The notes beneath the pieces were generated by a model that did no database searches, had not been told where the DNA came from, and was given only the letters and a program-made list of their open reading frames with translations. A program made the position numbers and the translations under genes. This document shows, in pieces, positions 30,401-39,113 of a DNA stretch of 64,000 bases (position 1 is the first letter of the stretch; each line of letters begins with the position of its first letter). The DNA is from Leptospira sp. (lineage in GTDB: Bacteria > Spirochaetota > Leptospiria > Leptospirales > Leptospiraceae): the NCBI GenBank assembly GCA_027533185.1, contig JAPZTS010000002.1:1-64000 (forward strand), read 5' to 3'.

Positions 30401-30576
30401 CCACTGCCACTAAGCCCTGAAACTGTGGGACTAATTTTATAGTTTCCCGAACTGGTAAACCTAAGGAGGGCGCTAATTGCTTCCAGAGCACTCCTACCTA
30501 AGGTCGGAATACAAGTCTCGAAACAAGTAAGAGTAAAAAATAAAATGGCGAGAACTGTAAATGGATGCCTTTTCAT
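27454..30576 (-). CDS. surface lipoprotein with Ig-like repeats and a right-handed beta-helix
   Basis: A 1040-residue exported protein. The start at MKRHPFTVLAILFFTLTC, preceded by AGGTAGAG, gives a lipoprotein leader; an upstream extension of 24 codons is unlikely. Three tandem beta repeats of about 75 residues follow (each ends with a xxQPTSPxQSCxV...INC pattern). A Big-5-like segment comes next (FTAPVDVSSCLS). At about residue 440, SSTSGNDANPGTNSALPL is the DUF1565 signature that opens many parallel beta-helix proteins. The remaining 550 residues have the repeated short strand-and-turn pattern (NNLIIGGTSTG, IQNNILMQN) of such a helix, ending in HSMGAYEYDG, a common terminal cap. Function unknown; polysaccharide binding is typical of the fold. 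Cell-surface exposure is inferred. Confidence 0.8.
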   Translation of the reverse strand: MKRHPFTVLAILFFTLTCFETCIPTLGRSALEAISALLRFTSSGNYKISPTVSGLSGSGLVIQLNGPLETLSVAENGKISFSNTLTSGSEFTVTVLTQPTSPNQSCTVTGGTGRVGSSDVESILINCDSERYALSGTVAGKDAASTDLVLENTIDGSTVNISGSGTFSFSTTYTEGSNYNVVVLSSPTSPTQSCSITNPSGIFLAQDVTNISINCTTTAYPIRVEVVGVSPSNTSPLRIQNNSNETLSVTANGTYTFPTNLATGERYSLRVSQNPSNHSCVYDSTGPNPETALIAGAGVVVRYNCFTLILADSTPKTGSILRPDESLFLVFTAPVDVSSCLSSTGTFGGTPTGLPEFAVTSTNFPNDTLVVSPNSGTSSSWLTGFRTLTLNCTTTAGGYPLSSTTSLLYNIPSNILYVSSTSGNDANPGTNSALPLANISTAFNNMGSCPTADCAILVEEGTYESNGAGPNEIILVGNGVSIYGGYRSGSLFGQRDPALYPTQIRMTTPPSACAAPTVTSPCSIIYVNTGVTVPTFIGGLRIFGFEGVRDHTAGIFVAGSNSIYIIDNEVSGGEGTISASGVSTFNASPILALNTVSGGECSTNNCVTTAIRVSGTIPMTPNFKLNSIFKGGTCNFSGCISAGMFVTGSGNVNVGEIQGNYFQGGNANPAVFGSRSAGYYHESGNAGGALWGNLLFGGDGAQTSGIRIVPTTNMSIGSLTQGNIIGAGTATSLSATAHLEVGHTVANNEIRLGIVNGATSTGNFGVYVVSSTQNIDIARNFILDGTSSAGTFAEMYGIFASGLTAASTIQSNYIRMGAITAGSTASENAGIKLSFAAAMSVRNNLIIGGTSTGRVSAISFQSTNSSLLLYHNTMNSGTTSVSGDAHVVRLTIGSGNIQIQNNILMQNTNSGGNTCIFKNSVVGFGSIVNNNLFNCTNLVYDSVPVLNYTALCNTGVPGIPGCGSFMGSDAQFGSNITVNPNLTVNFGSTSNFAPTTNTPCAVSQTGNALITNSISGAGTRPGANATHSMGAYEYDGVCQP

Positions 30577-30664
30577 GACTCTACCTGATACAACAAATTT
30601 CCTCGATTTTTTTCCTATGAAATCGCAGAATTTCGACCCCTTTTCCAATAAATACCCTCAACTT

Positions 30665-31576
30665 TTAAACCATTTCTGCTACCTGCATAATCCAGGAAGT
30701 GTAATAATTTGCCAGAGAACGTAAGAGGAATAGATCCGAATCAAAAACATTCGCTTTCGAAACCTCTTGGATTTTGATCGTTTGGACCGCGTGGGCATAC
30801 TTCGACCGAAATTGTAAGAGTGGGGTATCTTTTGGAATATATGTCTCAATGCGCGTTGTCATTCCATCGTCAAAACCATACTCTTTTTTCCATTCCGAAA
30901 GTAAGGTATCGCATCTATATTTTTTTGCAAGGAGTTGTTGTGCGATAATATTCCGGAACATAAGTTCAATAGCTGTGATCGTTGTTTCTCTATATGTAAG
31001 AGCTAACTCGTCCACTAAAAGGTCTTTTTTTAGCATGGCATCTTTCAAATTACCGAGTCCTAATATCTTTTGGTTCAGAGCATTGTAGATTCGAAAACTT
31101 TGTAACATAGATTCTCTTTCTTGGACCGATAGATCTCCCTCAAGTGTGACAGATGTTTCCTTTGACTCTTGCGACTTGCCCACGCTAAGTAAGTCGATGG
31201 TTTGGAAAAGAATTTCTAAAGAGAATTGATTCCGCCTATCTTTTTTATACACAACTTCTTTTTTGAAACCGTTAGCTACTCTATTGTAGAAATCCTGAAT
31301 ATTCAAAATTCTATATCTACCCGAAGAAGTGAGTATTTTTGCTATGGAATCTTCTACGGATTTTTGCGAATTCCAATCGATATCATTTGCTTGGGCCGCA
31401 TAATTTTTTAGGAATGTATCCTTAAGGACTTGGGCCGTACCTTCTTTCATTTCTGGTTGTCGTTGTAAAGTTCTGTAACAAAGGAGGGCATCTTTCTTCA
31501 ATTGATTCTCTTTTGTGAACTCCAATTCTTTTTTTTTCGCTAGTGTTTTTTCACGTTCTGATTGTTCGATTTCCAT
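30665..31576 (-). CDS. hypothetical helical protein
   Basis: A 303-residue soluble protein that I cannot assign. It is rich in Lys, Glu and Leu, starts with a highly charged helix (IEQSEREKTLAKKKELEFTKEN), and is predicted helical nearly throughout. No signal peptide, membrane span or catalytic motif is visible. It lies 88 bases upstream of the beta-helix lipoprotein gene on the same strand and could be in the same transcript, but nothing links their roles. The 210 bases upstream, towards the divergent TMEM43-like gene, hold no gene. Confidence 0.65.
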   Translation of the reverse strand: MEIEQSEREKTLAKKKELEFTKENQLKKDALLCYRTLQRQPEMKEGTAQVLKDTFLKNYAAQANDIDWNSQKSVEDSIAKILTSSGRYRILNIQDFYNRVANGFKKEVVYKKDRRNQFSLEILFQTIDLLSVGKSQESKETSVTLEGDLSVQERESMLQSFRIYNALNQKILGLGNLKDAMLKKDLLVDELALTYRETTITAIELMFRNIIAQQLLAKKYRCDTLLSEWKKEYGFDDGMTTRIETYIPKDTPLLQFRSKYAHAVQTIKIQEVSKANVFDSDLFLLRSLANYYTSWIMQVAEMV

Positions 31577-31787
31577 TTGGATTCAATCTCAGTCGATTGC
31601 CTCTGTATTGAATAGTGTACAGCATTCAATAAATTTTTCCACTCTATTCCTGTTGGTTCGGAACAGTTTTCCAAAGATCCTGCCACCATTCGGCCCTATC
31701 CTGGTTATTCTATAAAAAAGTTCTTTCCAAGAATTTGTATTCTCTTACAATCTTGGAGTTTTGAACCAGATAGATAGGAGATAAAGA

Positions 31788-32894
31788 ATGCTTGGAAATT
31801 TAGGTGAGAGTTTAAAAGGTACGGTTGCAGGGGTTGGAATGCTCATTGCTTCGTTCCCTGTCCTTTTTTATAACGAAGGCTGTGCGGTGGATATCGCAAA
31901 AGGATTGGAAGAGGGACTTGAAGTTGTAGAGAGCATTGATCCAGCAAAATCTGTAGCCAATTACAATGGAAAACTCATCCATGCCAATGGGAATGCGCAG
32001 GCAGACTCCACGATTTCCGATCCGGAATTTGGAGTTGAGGTAAAGGCTCTTGGTCTTTCTCGGTCCGTTGAGATGTATCAATGGGAAGAGTCTGTCTCAG
32101 AAGATGACAAAAAGAACAAAACCTATCGCTACAACAAAACTTGGTCATCCAGTCCTATTGATTCTTCCCGATTCAATGAGCCAAGTGGTCATGAAAACCC
32201 TGCTATGCTGTACAACGAAAAAAAATTCTCTCCCACTCGAGTGAACATGGAAAATTTAGTATTCTCCGAGTCTCTTATTGATTCCATCCCAGTTCGAGAA
32301 ACATATTCTTACGATTCGGCGACAGTATCTCGTATTAGAGCAAAGTTTGGAAAGGAAAGTCAAGTGACAGATGGAAACATTTATTTGGGAGCCAATCCGT
32401 CAGCACCAGAAATTGGTGATGTTCAGATAACACACCAAATTGCGCCCGAAGGAGCAGTTTCCATCGTGGGTTTGTTAAATGGATCTACGGTGAATTCGTA
32501 TACCACCAAACGTAAAACTTCGATTTTAATGTTTGATTATGGTACCAAAGATGCAGGGACTATGTTTCAAGAAGCCCAAGACGCGAACGTAATGAGAACG
32601 TGGCTTGTTCGAATTGGAGGAATGTTTTTGATGTTCCTTGGGTTTAGAGGATTGTTTGGTCCCATTGCAGCTGTCGGCGGAATGATACCCATTTTAGGCT
32701 CCATTTTAAATTTTGGTTTGTCCTTAGTATCGGCTGTCCTTGCATTTTCTCTATCGTTTATGACAATTTCCATTGCTTGGATATTTTACCGTCCATTGGT
32801 TGGAATTCCATTATTACTGATTGGTATTGGTGCGTTCGCGTATCTCTACTATTTGAAAGACAAACAAAAGGCAAATCCGCAAACACAAAGTTAA
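31788..32894 (+). CDS. TMEM43-family (DUF1625) membrane protein
   Basis: A 368-residue protein resembling the TMEM43/LUMA family, conserved between some bacteria and animals but without a firm biochemical role. The first membrane span (GTVAGVGMLIASFPVLFYNEG) is followed by a soluble region of some 230 residues. Typical elements are GLEEGLEVVESIDP and YQWEESVSEDD, the latter matching the family YQWxE motif. Three to four spans are clustered at the C-terminus (residues about 275-360). TAGGAGAT just before ATG supports the start. A strong terminator hairpin ends the transcript 40 bases after the stop codon. Confidence 0.85.
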   Translation: MLGNLGESLKGTVAGVGMLIASFPVLFYNEGCAVDIAKGLEEGLEVVESIDPAKSVANYNGKLIHANGNAQADSTISDPEFGVEVKALGLSRSVEMYQWEESVSEDDKKNKTYRYNKTWSSSPIDSSRFNEPSGHENPAMLYNEKKFSPTRVNMENLVFSESLIDSIPVRETYSYDSATVSRIRAKFGKESQVTDGNIYLGANPSAPEIGDVQITHQIAPEGAVSIVGLLNGSTVNSYTTKRKTSILMFDYGTKDAGTMFQEAQDANVMRTWLVRIGGMFLMFLGFRGLFGPIAAVGGMIPILGSILNFGLSLVSAVLAFSLSFMTISIAWIFYRPLVGIPLLLIGIGAFAYLYYLKDKQKANPQTQS

Positions 32895-32935
32895 ACGATT
32901 TTTGTACAAACTTTTGTTCAACGTGTACAAAAGAA

Positions 32936-32970
32936 AAGGCTAGGGAGAATACTCTTCCTAGCCTTTTTTG
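32936..32970. terminator. strong bidirectional intrinsic terminator
   Basis: AAGGCTAGG pairs perfectly with CCTAGCCTT, with an inner GAG/CTC extension, and a T-run follows on the plus strand. On the minus strand the run of A before the stem supplies T after it. It lies between the ends of the convergent TMEM43-like and PuuD-like genes and can serve both. Confidence 0.85.
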
Positions 32971-32989
32971 TAAACATTCGAGTTAAAAA

Positions 32990-33607
32990 TTAAACTTCAG
33001 TGCTGATTGTAAAAGATTGTCTGATGGAAAACCAAACAACTAAAGCTCCCACACCACCGGCGATTGCTACAACAAGAATTCCCTCAAGTGAGAATAGAGA
33101 AATATTTCCACCAGCATGTCGACCAAAACCCATAAAGAACAACATCGGCACCGAAAGGAATGTATTGATCCTCGAAAAGAGTGTTGCTTTTTTGGGGATT
33201 GAAGGGTCTGCAGGGTTACCTGATTTGATACCGTTTATGATTTTTCTTTGGTTTGGCCAAATTACGAACCAAACGTTGAACCACATTATGGATCCAAGGA
33301 TCATACCGAGAAGAATCCAAATAGTCCAGTTAGGCGCACTTGCACGAAGGCCAGTTGCTTCAAAGTAAAGTGCATAGTATGCAAGTCCCGATAAAAGAGT
33401 GAACATAGCCGCCCAACGGAACCAAAACAGAACTCTTGGCATCAGTTCAGGAACTAAGGATTTTTTAATGCTTGCGTCCAATTTTCCTTGGAGCGGAACA
33501 TTGACTAGGTTTAAAAAATACAACAAACCAATCCAGCAAACACCGGAAACATAGTGAATCCAGCGGGCGAGAAACTGCGCATATGGCAAAAATGATGAAT
33601 CTTCCAT
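32990..33607 (-). CDS. PuuD/urate-oxidase-N-terminal-like membrane protein
   Basis: A 205-residue membrane protein with about five spans. The start of the protein, FLARWIHYVSGVCWIGLLYFLNLVN, resembles the membrane domain of PuuD-type urate hydroxylase (Urate_ox_N), where the His of the RWxH motif is conserved. Further shared-looking segments are MPRVLFWFRWAAMFTLLSG and IMWFNVWFVIWPNQRKII. The cytochrome c domain that completes a real PuuD is absent, so urate oxidation is doubtful. Such short forms are common in bacteria with respiratory chains and their role is open. The gene converges on the TMEM43-like gene across a terminator. The 246 bases upstream of it, to the LpxR-like gene, hold no convincing gene. 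Confidence 0.6.
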   Translation of the reverse strand: MEDSSFLPYAQFLARWIHYVSGVCWIGLLYFLNLVNVPLQGKLDASIKKSLVPELMPRVLFWFRWAAMFTLLSGLAYYALYFEATGLRASAPNWTIWILLGMILGSIMWFNVWFVIWPNQRKIINGIKSGNPADPSIPKKATLFSRINTFLSVPMLFFMGFGRHAGGNISLFSLEGILVVAIAGGVGALVVWFSIRQSFTISTEV

Positions 33608-33853
33608 CTTTACTCCAACTTCCTTTGAATCAAATTTTATCTGATATAATTTAGAATGATTCTACTCTGACAAGCCTTAATTCATAAAATCTGTCTAAGA
33701 AAGCTTGAAATAAATGGATTAGCTTTTTCTTTTTAAGCGGATTTTCTGAAAACTGGGTATACCTATCTGGTTTTTGTTTGGGAGCGGAAGTTCGAACGGG
33801 TGCCAACAATGCCGAGGAACCGATCGGAATGCCTCTTCCTTGAGGCAATCCTC

Positions 33854-35389
33854 CTAGAATACCTTTCCCAATTGGAAGCCAAGCCATTGGTGTTGTTTTG
33901 GCAATCCACTTGCACTGATAAAGTCAACGGTTTGGTAGTTGTAATTGATCGAAAATAAAAAACCAGAAGAGGATACAGAAACAAAACCTGCTCTGACAAA
34001 ACCAACAGGTCTTTTGAGATCTGCAATGTAAGTTTTATTTTCTCTATATTCCACCTCTTCTCTCAGAAGTTCTAACAGTTGTTCTCTCTGCCTTGGATCC
34101 AAAATAAACTGGGAAAGTATTTCATATGCATAGTAACGCATAAAACTCGGTTGTTTTCCTCCTTCTGGTCGAAACAAAGAATATACCGCGAGAATTCTTG
34201 CGTTTTCTGGGAGCGAATCCCATTGATCTGCAATATTCTTAAGCAAAATTGTTTTAAAAACCTTTTCGATATCCTCCGCACCATTAAACACTGTATTAAA
34301 AATCAAATAGTTCATTCCAAAATCATAAGGATTTGAAGTGCCCTTCACTAAAAATTCGTTAAATATGGCAAATCTTCGTAAAGAGTTTTTTCCATTATCT
34401 TCCGAAAGTGACCTATAGAGTAATTCTCGTTCGCCAGTTTCATATGAGGGATTCGTTAAAAAACTATCCCAATTGCTAAGTGAACTCGTCCTTGTTGTGC
34501 TTTTGTACGTTTTGTCTGATCCAACTTGACCTTGTATTGTCGCATTGTATACTTGTAGCGTTCCACCAGGATTGATATAAAAATACCAGTAACCTTCACC
34601 TTCTCTGTGTAAGATGGGTGCTCCGGGCATAAGTGCGGACGAACCTGGGCCTGGGTTGGTATCAACTTTTCCAAGTCGGAATATCAACCCAGCGGATGTA
34701 TTCGTATAAATATTTCCTAAATTTAAATTATAATGTGCTCCAAAAAAGCGATGCCAAAACTTTCTATAATCAGTATTGATTCCCACCGAATAGGAATCGG
34801 GTATTTGTGTATCCCAACCTTGTGGAGTAGGTGAACCGATTAAGTTATGGAAATTGATTTGGGCTGATTTTCCTCCAACAGATGGACCAATCATACCTAA
34901 TTCCAGTTCTGTGGTAATGCTACTCGAATTTGTCCAAGTAGTGAGTGAATTGCCGATGTACCCTCGACTGGAGTACGGTCTGTCCCCAAAGGAAACATCT
35001 GCTTTTGAAATGTTTGTAGGTGTATAAAATTCTTGACCGACACTAAGACCCATTAGATATTTCGTATCTTCTGTTTTTGGGACAAAGAAATGATTCCATC
35101 CTCCCAAAATCTTTCGAGTCAGATTATCTTCGCTTGCTGTGGTATGGAATTCAAGTCTTGCTCCATTTGTATAGTAACGATCTGAAAATCCACCAAAGGC
35201 ATCATTTTCCATGATCAAACGTACTTGGGATCTTGAAGGCTCTACCTTGGGTGAATCTACGGCGATAGGAGTGGCCTCTCCTTCCTCTAGTTTGGGTGGA
35301 TTGGTTACTTTGGGTTTAGGTTTGGTTTGTGCCGAGAGGTAGAAAAATCCAGAAAGGAATAGGATGATAGCTAGAAAAAAATTAGGCAT
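33854..35389 (-). CDS. LpxR-like outer-membrane protein (DUF2219), possible lipid A deacylase
   Basis: A 511-residue protein with a Sec signal peptide (MPNFFLAIILFLSGFFYLSAQ) and a proline/lysine linker, then a beta-barrel of the LpxR family. In Salmonella, LpxR removes the 3'-acyloxyacyl group of lipid A. Family signatures present are the first-strand LIMENDAFGGFSDRYYTNG (the Asn62-Asp63 pair is catalytic in the known enzyme), GDRPYSSRGYIG, and AQINFHNLIGSPTPQGWDTQ with the active-site His. The usual Glu a few residues after GW is replaced by Asp here. Compared with about 300 residues in LpxR, a C-terminal extension of some 150 residues with helical character (RQREQLLELLREEVEYRE) is inserted before the last strands. 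Enzyme activity is therefore uncertain. Confidence 0.78.
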   Translation of the reverse strand: MPNFFLAIILFLSGFFYLSAQTKPKPKVTNPPKLEEGEATPIAVDSPKVEPSRSQVRLIMENDAFGGFSDRYYTNGARLEFHTTASEDNLTRKILGGWNHFFVPKTEDTKYLMGLSVGQEFYTPTNISKADVSFGDRPYSSRGYIGNSLTTWTNSSSITTELELGMIGPSVGGKSAQINFHNLIGSPTPQGWDTQIPDSYSVGINTDYRKFWHRFFGAHYNLNLGNIYTNTSAGLIFRLGKVDTNPGPGSSALMPGAPILHREGEGYWYFYINPGGTLQVYNATIQGQVGSDKTYKSTTRTSSLSNWDSFLTNPSYETGERELLYRSLSEDNGKNSLRRFAIFNEFLVKGTSNPYDFGMNYLIFNTVFNGAEDIEKVFKTILLKNIADQWDSLPENARILAVYSLFRPEGGKQPSFMRYYAYEILSQFILDPRQREQLLELLREEVEYRENKTYIADLKRPVGFVRAGFVSVSSSGFLFSINYNYQTVDFISASGLPKQHQWLGFQLGKVF

Positions 35390-35445
35390 ATGTTAAAAAT
35401 AATTTGAATCCTTTTGTCCGCAAGTAAGTCTCAACCGAAGTCTTT

Positions 35446-37494
35446 ATGCAAAAGCGAAATTGGTTCTGTTTTGGTTTCCTCGCCACCTACTTAGTTCTGC
35501 AATCATCTGTATTCAGCGAGTCGTTGCGTCCAGTTCCCATCGACGAGGACTTTCGTATGAGTTTTCTTCCAAAGTATACTCAAGTGTATGAAGACAAAGA
35601 AGGACGGAGAGGAATCGATGAAGTTGTATCAGAATCCTTCCAAAAGAATTTTCAATTTGTAGATTCTTCACCAGAAGCATTCAACTTTTCCTATTCTAAA
35701 TCTGCCTTCTGGTTGCAATTGTATTTTGAGAATACTACAAACCATACCAAAGAATTGGTTTTTGTATTTGCATATCCAAGATTAAGTCATTTGGATTTTT
35801 TCTCAATAAATCAAGGAAACATAGAGAGAATTCAGTCAGGATATACAATTCCTTTTTCCGAGAGAACTTATAAAAGTAGATTTTTCGTTTTCCCTTTAGG
35901 TTTGGAACCAAACGAAAGTAAAATGTTCTATTTTCGAGTGGAATCTCCAAATGCTATCAATCTTCCATTCCAAATTTGGGATAAAAAAGCTTACGATCAA
36001 CATGAGATAGATGATCATGTAATTCAATCTATATATTATGGTATTGTAATTGCGATGCTCTTATTCAATCTTTTTCTCTACTTTATCCTGAAGGATTCAA
36101 ATTACCTACTCTATGTTAGTATTGTTGTAGTCACAGCTTTTGCTGTAGCAGCCAATAATGGTATCGCCTTCCAATACTTTTGGCCAAATTCGCCTATCTT
36201 TGAACAGTATGCACTTAATCTTTTGCTCTCATTGATTCTCGTGCTATTTTTAATATTTATGCGGAGATTACTCTCAACAGAGATTTTGTACCCAAAGTTA
36301 GATAGAGTAAGTATTATTCTAATCCTCGTACAGATTTTCCTTTCTTTTTTATTTCTCTTTTCATTCGATTCCATAGTTAAGGTCTATGTATTTAGTCATA
36401 CTATAACTGCATGTTGGATCTTACTCATTGGTATTATTGCTGCCTTTATGCGTCAGCGTACTGCTTATTTTTTCGTATTGGCTTATTCCGTTTTATTTAT
36501 AGCTTTGATTGTATCAACATTGCGAGCGCTAGGTGTTCTCCCTACAAATTCAGTTACTCTTGATGGGCCTCAGTTTGGTTCTGCTTTGGAGATGATTTTA
36601 CTTGCATTTGCCCTTGCTGATCGATACAATAATTTAAGAAAAGAAAAGGAAGCTGCCGAAAGTCTTGTAAAACAGAATCTGGAAAAATCCAACTTAGAAT
36701 TAGAAATAAAAGTTAAGGAAAGGACCTCGGCACTAAATCAATCCCTACTTGCAATACGTCGGGATTTAGAAGTGGCAAAAAAAATTCAAGAAAGTGCCTT
36801 AAGTTTTGATCCGATCGTTTATCAAAGATTAAATGTTGTATCTGAGTACCTTCCCTTTTCAGAAATAGGAGGCGATTTTTTTGATATTTATTCTGTAAAT
36901 CCTTCAAAATTTAGAATATTGGTTGCCGATGCAACGGGTCATGGTGTCCAGGCTGCGATGATCACAATGGCTACAAAATCACTTTACGACAACTTTAAAA
37001 ATTTTGATCTACCGCCTTCCGAAATCCTAGCTATCTTTAATGATGAATATATGCGAAACTATATCTCATTAAACAGTCTTTTAACGGCAATTATTATCGA
37101 TATTGATTTATCAAAATCAACAATTGAATATGCATCGGCAGGACATCCACCAGCTGTGTTATTCCATAAATCCGAGATGATCTTATTGCCTAAAACGGGA
37201 CGGATGCTTGGGATCATAAAAGGATCTTCGTACAAAACGAATGTGCATCCATTTCAGCAAGGAGATCGACTCTTCGCATTTACAGATGGAATTTTTGAAG
37301 AGTACAACTTGAACGAAGAAGAATTTGGAGAAACAAAATTGTACAATCTTTTGCAGCAAACTTTGGTTGATCCTCTTGACAAATCTTTGAAAAAAATAAT
37401 TAATTCGTTAGATAGATTTTTAGTTGGCAGTTCAAGACAGGATGATATCACCATTTTGGGTATTGAGCTAAAGGATACTGATTCGTTTTTATGA
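35446..37494 (+). CDS. 7TM-DISM sensor with SpoIIE-type PP2C phosphatase
   Basis: A 682-residue membrane signalling protein. A signal peptide leads into a periplasmic 7TMR-DISMED2-like domain (residues about 30-185, with FSYSKSAFWLQLYFEN and FVFPLGLEPNESKMFYFRV). Seven membrane spans follow (about 190-395), beginning IQSIYYGIVIAMLLFNLFLY. A short coiled coil ends in a linker that contains KKIQESAL, the usual entry to SpoIIE domains. The C-terminal phosphatase has its metal-binding motifs: EIGGDFFDIY, ADATGHGVQAAM, YASAGHPPAV, FAFTDGIFEEY and RQDDITIL. It should dephosphorylate an anti-sigma-factor antagonist in response to an outside signal. A STAS-domain protein encoded at 39958-40242 is a possible but unproven partner. 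Confidence 0.9.
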   Translation: MQKRNWFCFGFLATYLVLQSSVFSESLRPVPIDEDFRMSFLPKYTQVYEDKEGRRGIDEVVSESFQKNFQFVDSSPEAFNFSYSKSAFWLQLYFENTTNHTKELVFVFAYPRLSHLDFFSINQGNIERIQSGYTIPFSERTYKSRFFVFPLGLEPNESKMFYFRVESPNAINLPFQIWDKKAYDQHEIDDHVIQSIYYGIVIAMLLFNLFLYFILKDSNYLLYVSIVVVTAFAVAANNGIAFQYFWPNSPIFEQYALNLLLSLILVLFLIFMRRLLSTEILYPKLDRVSIILILVQIFLSFLFLFSFDSIVKVYVFSHTITACWILLIGIIAAFMRQRTAYFFVLAYSVLFIALIVSTLRALGVLPTNSVTLDGPQFGSALEMILLAFALADRYNNLRKEKEAAESLVKQNLEKSNLELEIKVKERTSALNQSLLAIRRDLEVAKKIQESALSFDPIVYQRLNVVSEYLPFSEIGGDFFDIYSVNPSKFRILVADATGHGVQAAMITMATKSLYDNFKNFDLPPSEILAIFNDEYMRNYISLNSLLTAIIIDIDLSKSTIEYASAGHPPAVLFHKSEMILLPKTGRMLGIIKGSSYKTNVHPFQQGDRLFAFTDGIFEEYNLNEEEFGETKLYNLLQQTLVDPLDKSLKKIINSLDRFLVGSSRQDDITILGIELKDTDSFL

Positions 37495-37551
37495 AGAGTT
37501 TGGAGGATCGAAGAAAAATTTCTAAATTTTTTTAAGGAAGGAACCTAACTG

Positions 37552-37965
37552 ATGTTTAAAAGGATACTCATTTTACTTTTATTGTTTCCACTTGGCATTT
37601 TTGGAGACTCCAAAGTTTTGGATTACTCAAATAAAACGAAAGAAAACCAATCCGAACGAACCTTTCTACTGGATTTGATTCGGGATAAGTTAACTGCAGA
37701 TTTTAAACAAGAATTTCGTTTTGTTGTAAACCATCTAAAAATTTCAGGTGACTATGCTTGGTTTATGGGAGTTGCAGAAAGAAAGGATGGAAAAGAAATC
37801 AAGATGCCACCTGAAGAAATGTATGACTGTTGTCATGTGGAGGTACTTTATCAAAAGCAAAATGGCAAATGGCAAATAGTAGATTATCAACCATTCAGTA
37901 TGGATGTTTGGTATGAAAATATCTCGAAACGATATCCAAAAGCAAATCCTAATATATTTAAATAG
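37552..37965 (+). CDS. small exported hypothetical protein
   Basis: A 137-residue protein with a clear Sec signal peptide (MFKRILILLLLFPLGIFGDS). The mature part has an NTF2-like look: a helix (FLLDLIRDKLTADF) followed by strands FVVNHLKISGDYAWFMGVAER and HVEVLYQKQNGKWQIVDYQ. That last strand pattern is common in SnoaL/NTF2-fold proteins, but the assignment is by eye. A double Cys (DCCHVEV) is conspicuous. AAGGAAGG lies close upstream of ATG. It follows the SpoIIE phosphatase gene by 57 bases in the same direction and may share its transcript. Confidence 0.7.
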   Translation: MFKRILILLLLFPLGIFGDSKVLDYSNKTKENQSERTFLLDLIRDKLTADFKQEFRFVVNHLKISGDYAWFMGVAERKDGKEIKMPPEEMYDCCHVEVLYQKQNGKWQIVDYQPFSMDVWYENISKRYPKANPNIFK

Positions 37966-38127
37966 CGTCTACGAATTATAGAATATGACTAATTTTGGTT
38001 TTTTTGTCCAGAAATTGCTTACTATTTGAATTTTGAATTATAAATTTTAGAGAAATTTTTTACTTTCATTAAAATTAAGAAAAAAATATACTTTCTAAAT
38101 TTGAAAAGTAATTAGAATGGATGCACT

Positions 38128-38994
38128 ATGTACCGAATATTTGCTATTTGTTTGTTGACTTTCTTCTTTACTTCTTGCGGTAAGGGAAAACCTCCCGAGC
38201 CCAAATTTGCAATCGTCTATTTTGCAAAAGGTGATGTTAAGACCGAAAATTCTGGCGTTTTCAACCCAGTAAGTTCTGGAGATCGATTGGATTCTGGGAT
38301 GACACTGATCACTGGAAAGGATGGAGATGTTGATATCCTTTTACCCAATGAGTCGATTGTTCGCATCAAACCTAACTCCAAACTCAAGATAAATGTTGAA
38401 TTGTGGGAGCCATCTCTGAACAAAACGAAACTGCAGATGTTCGGTGGCAGGATATTTGTCCAAGTCAATCAAAAGTTAGCCAAAGGAGAAGAGTTTAAGG
38501 TTCACACAATGACACAAGTTGCTGGTGTGCGTGGCACATCGTTTGCGGTAACAGATGACCAAACTTCGACGCAAGTTGCTGTTATAGACGGATCGGTTGC
38601 CGTGTCTGCAGGTGATAAGGAACAGGTTGTTGATTCAGGAAATAAGTCAGAAGGTTCCGAGGACTCCATCGAAGTATCAGAGTTAACAGAAGCAGAAAAA
38701 AAAGAGCTGATGGGCGAGTCTGATTCAATCAAACAAATTGCCAAAGATCAAATCCAGAATATTTGGGAAGAATTTGAAAAAGGAAAGGCCGAAATCCGAA
38801 AGGACTTAGATACACAAAAAGAAATCAATAAACAAACAATCGAGGAACAAAAAGAGAAAAATAAAGCGCTCATCGATGAGACTAAGTCGAAATCAAAGTC
38901 TGAAATGGATGACGTCATTAACAAAACGAAACAAGAAGGAAATGGAGCAAAATCTGAACTGGAGAAATTGAAAAATCAATTGAAGAATCCATAA
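38128..38994 (+). CDS. FecR-domain lipoprotein with C-terminal coiled coil
   Basis: A 288-residue lipoprotein (leader MYRIFAICLLTFFFTSC). Residues of about 25-160 form a FecR-type domain: AKGDVKTENSG, GDRLDSGMTLITGKDGDVDILLP, SIVRIKPNSKLKI and VHTMTQVAGVRGTSFAVT, ending in a strand with VIDGSVAVSAG. In Leptospira such FecR-domain lipoproteins are common and are not tied to iron transport. From about residue 190 the protein is a long charged coiled coil (EIRKDLDTQKEINKQTIEEQ) that could reach into the periplasm or bind peptidoglycan. No sigma factor gene is next to it, so the classic FecIR role is unlikely. A hairpin follows the stop codon. Confidence 0.85.
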   Translation: MYRIFAICLLTFFFTSCGKGKPPEPKFAIVYFAKGDVKTENSGVFNPVSSGDRLDSGMTLITGKDGDVDILLPNESIVRIKPNSKLKINVELWEPSLNKTKLQMFGGRIFVQVNQKLAKGEEFKVHTMTQVAGVRGTSFAVTDDQTSTQVAVIDGSVAVSAGDKEQVVDSGNKSEGSEDSIEVSELTEAEKKELMGESDSIKQIAKDQIQNIWEEFEKGKAEIRKDLDTQKEINKQTIEEQKEKNKALIDETKSKSKSEMDDVINKTKQEGNGAKSELEKLKNQLKNP

Positions 38995-39004
38995 GAATTT
39001 TGCG

Positions 39005-39051
39005 AAACACACCTATCTTTAGAAGAGGATTCTTCTGTAGTAGGTGTGTTT
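39005..39051 (+). terminator. hairpin after the FecR-domain gene
   Basis: AAACACACCTA pairs perfectly with TAGGTGTGTTT, and an inner AGAAGA/TCTTCT stem caps it. The three final T belong to the stem, and A-rich sequence follows, so it is a strong structure with a poor U-tail. Confidence 0.5.
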
Positions 39052-39113
39052 AAAAAAGTCGACAGTAAAAACTTTGAGTTGATGACAGTGATCCCAGCTC
39101 TATCATTTACATT

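Noticed and set aside
28151..30442. Several long plus-strand frames opposite the beta-helix lipoprotein
   Set aside because: Shadow frames of a repetitive beta-rich gene, valine/proline-rich, with no starts supported by ribosome-binding sites.
32990..33607. Naming the PuuD-like protein as urate oxidase
   Set aside because: The cytochrome c domain is missing and no other purine-degradation gene is nearby.
33651..33887. 78-codon minus-strand frame downstream of the LpxR-like gene
   Set aside because: Overlaps the end of that gene in another frame; Gly/Pro-rich start looks like translated non-coding sequence; no domain.
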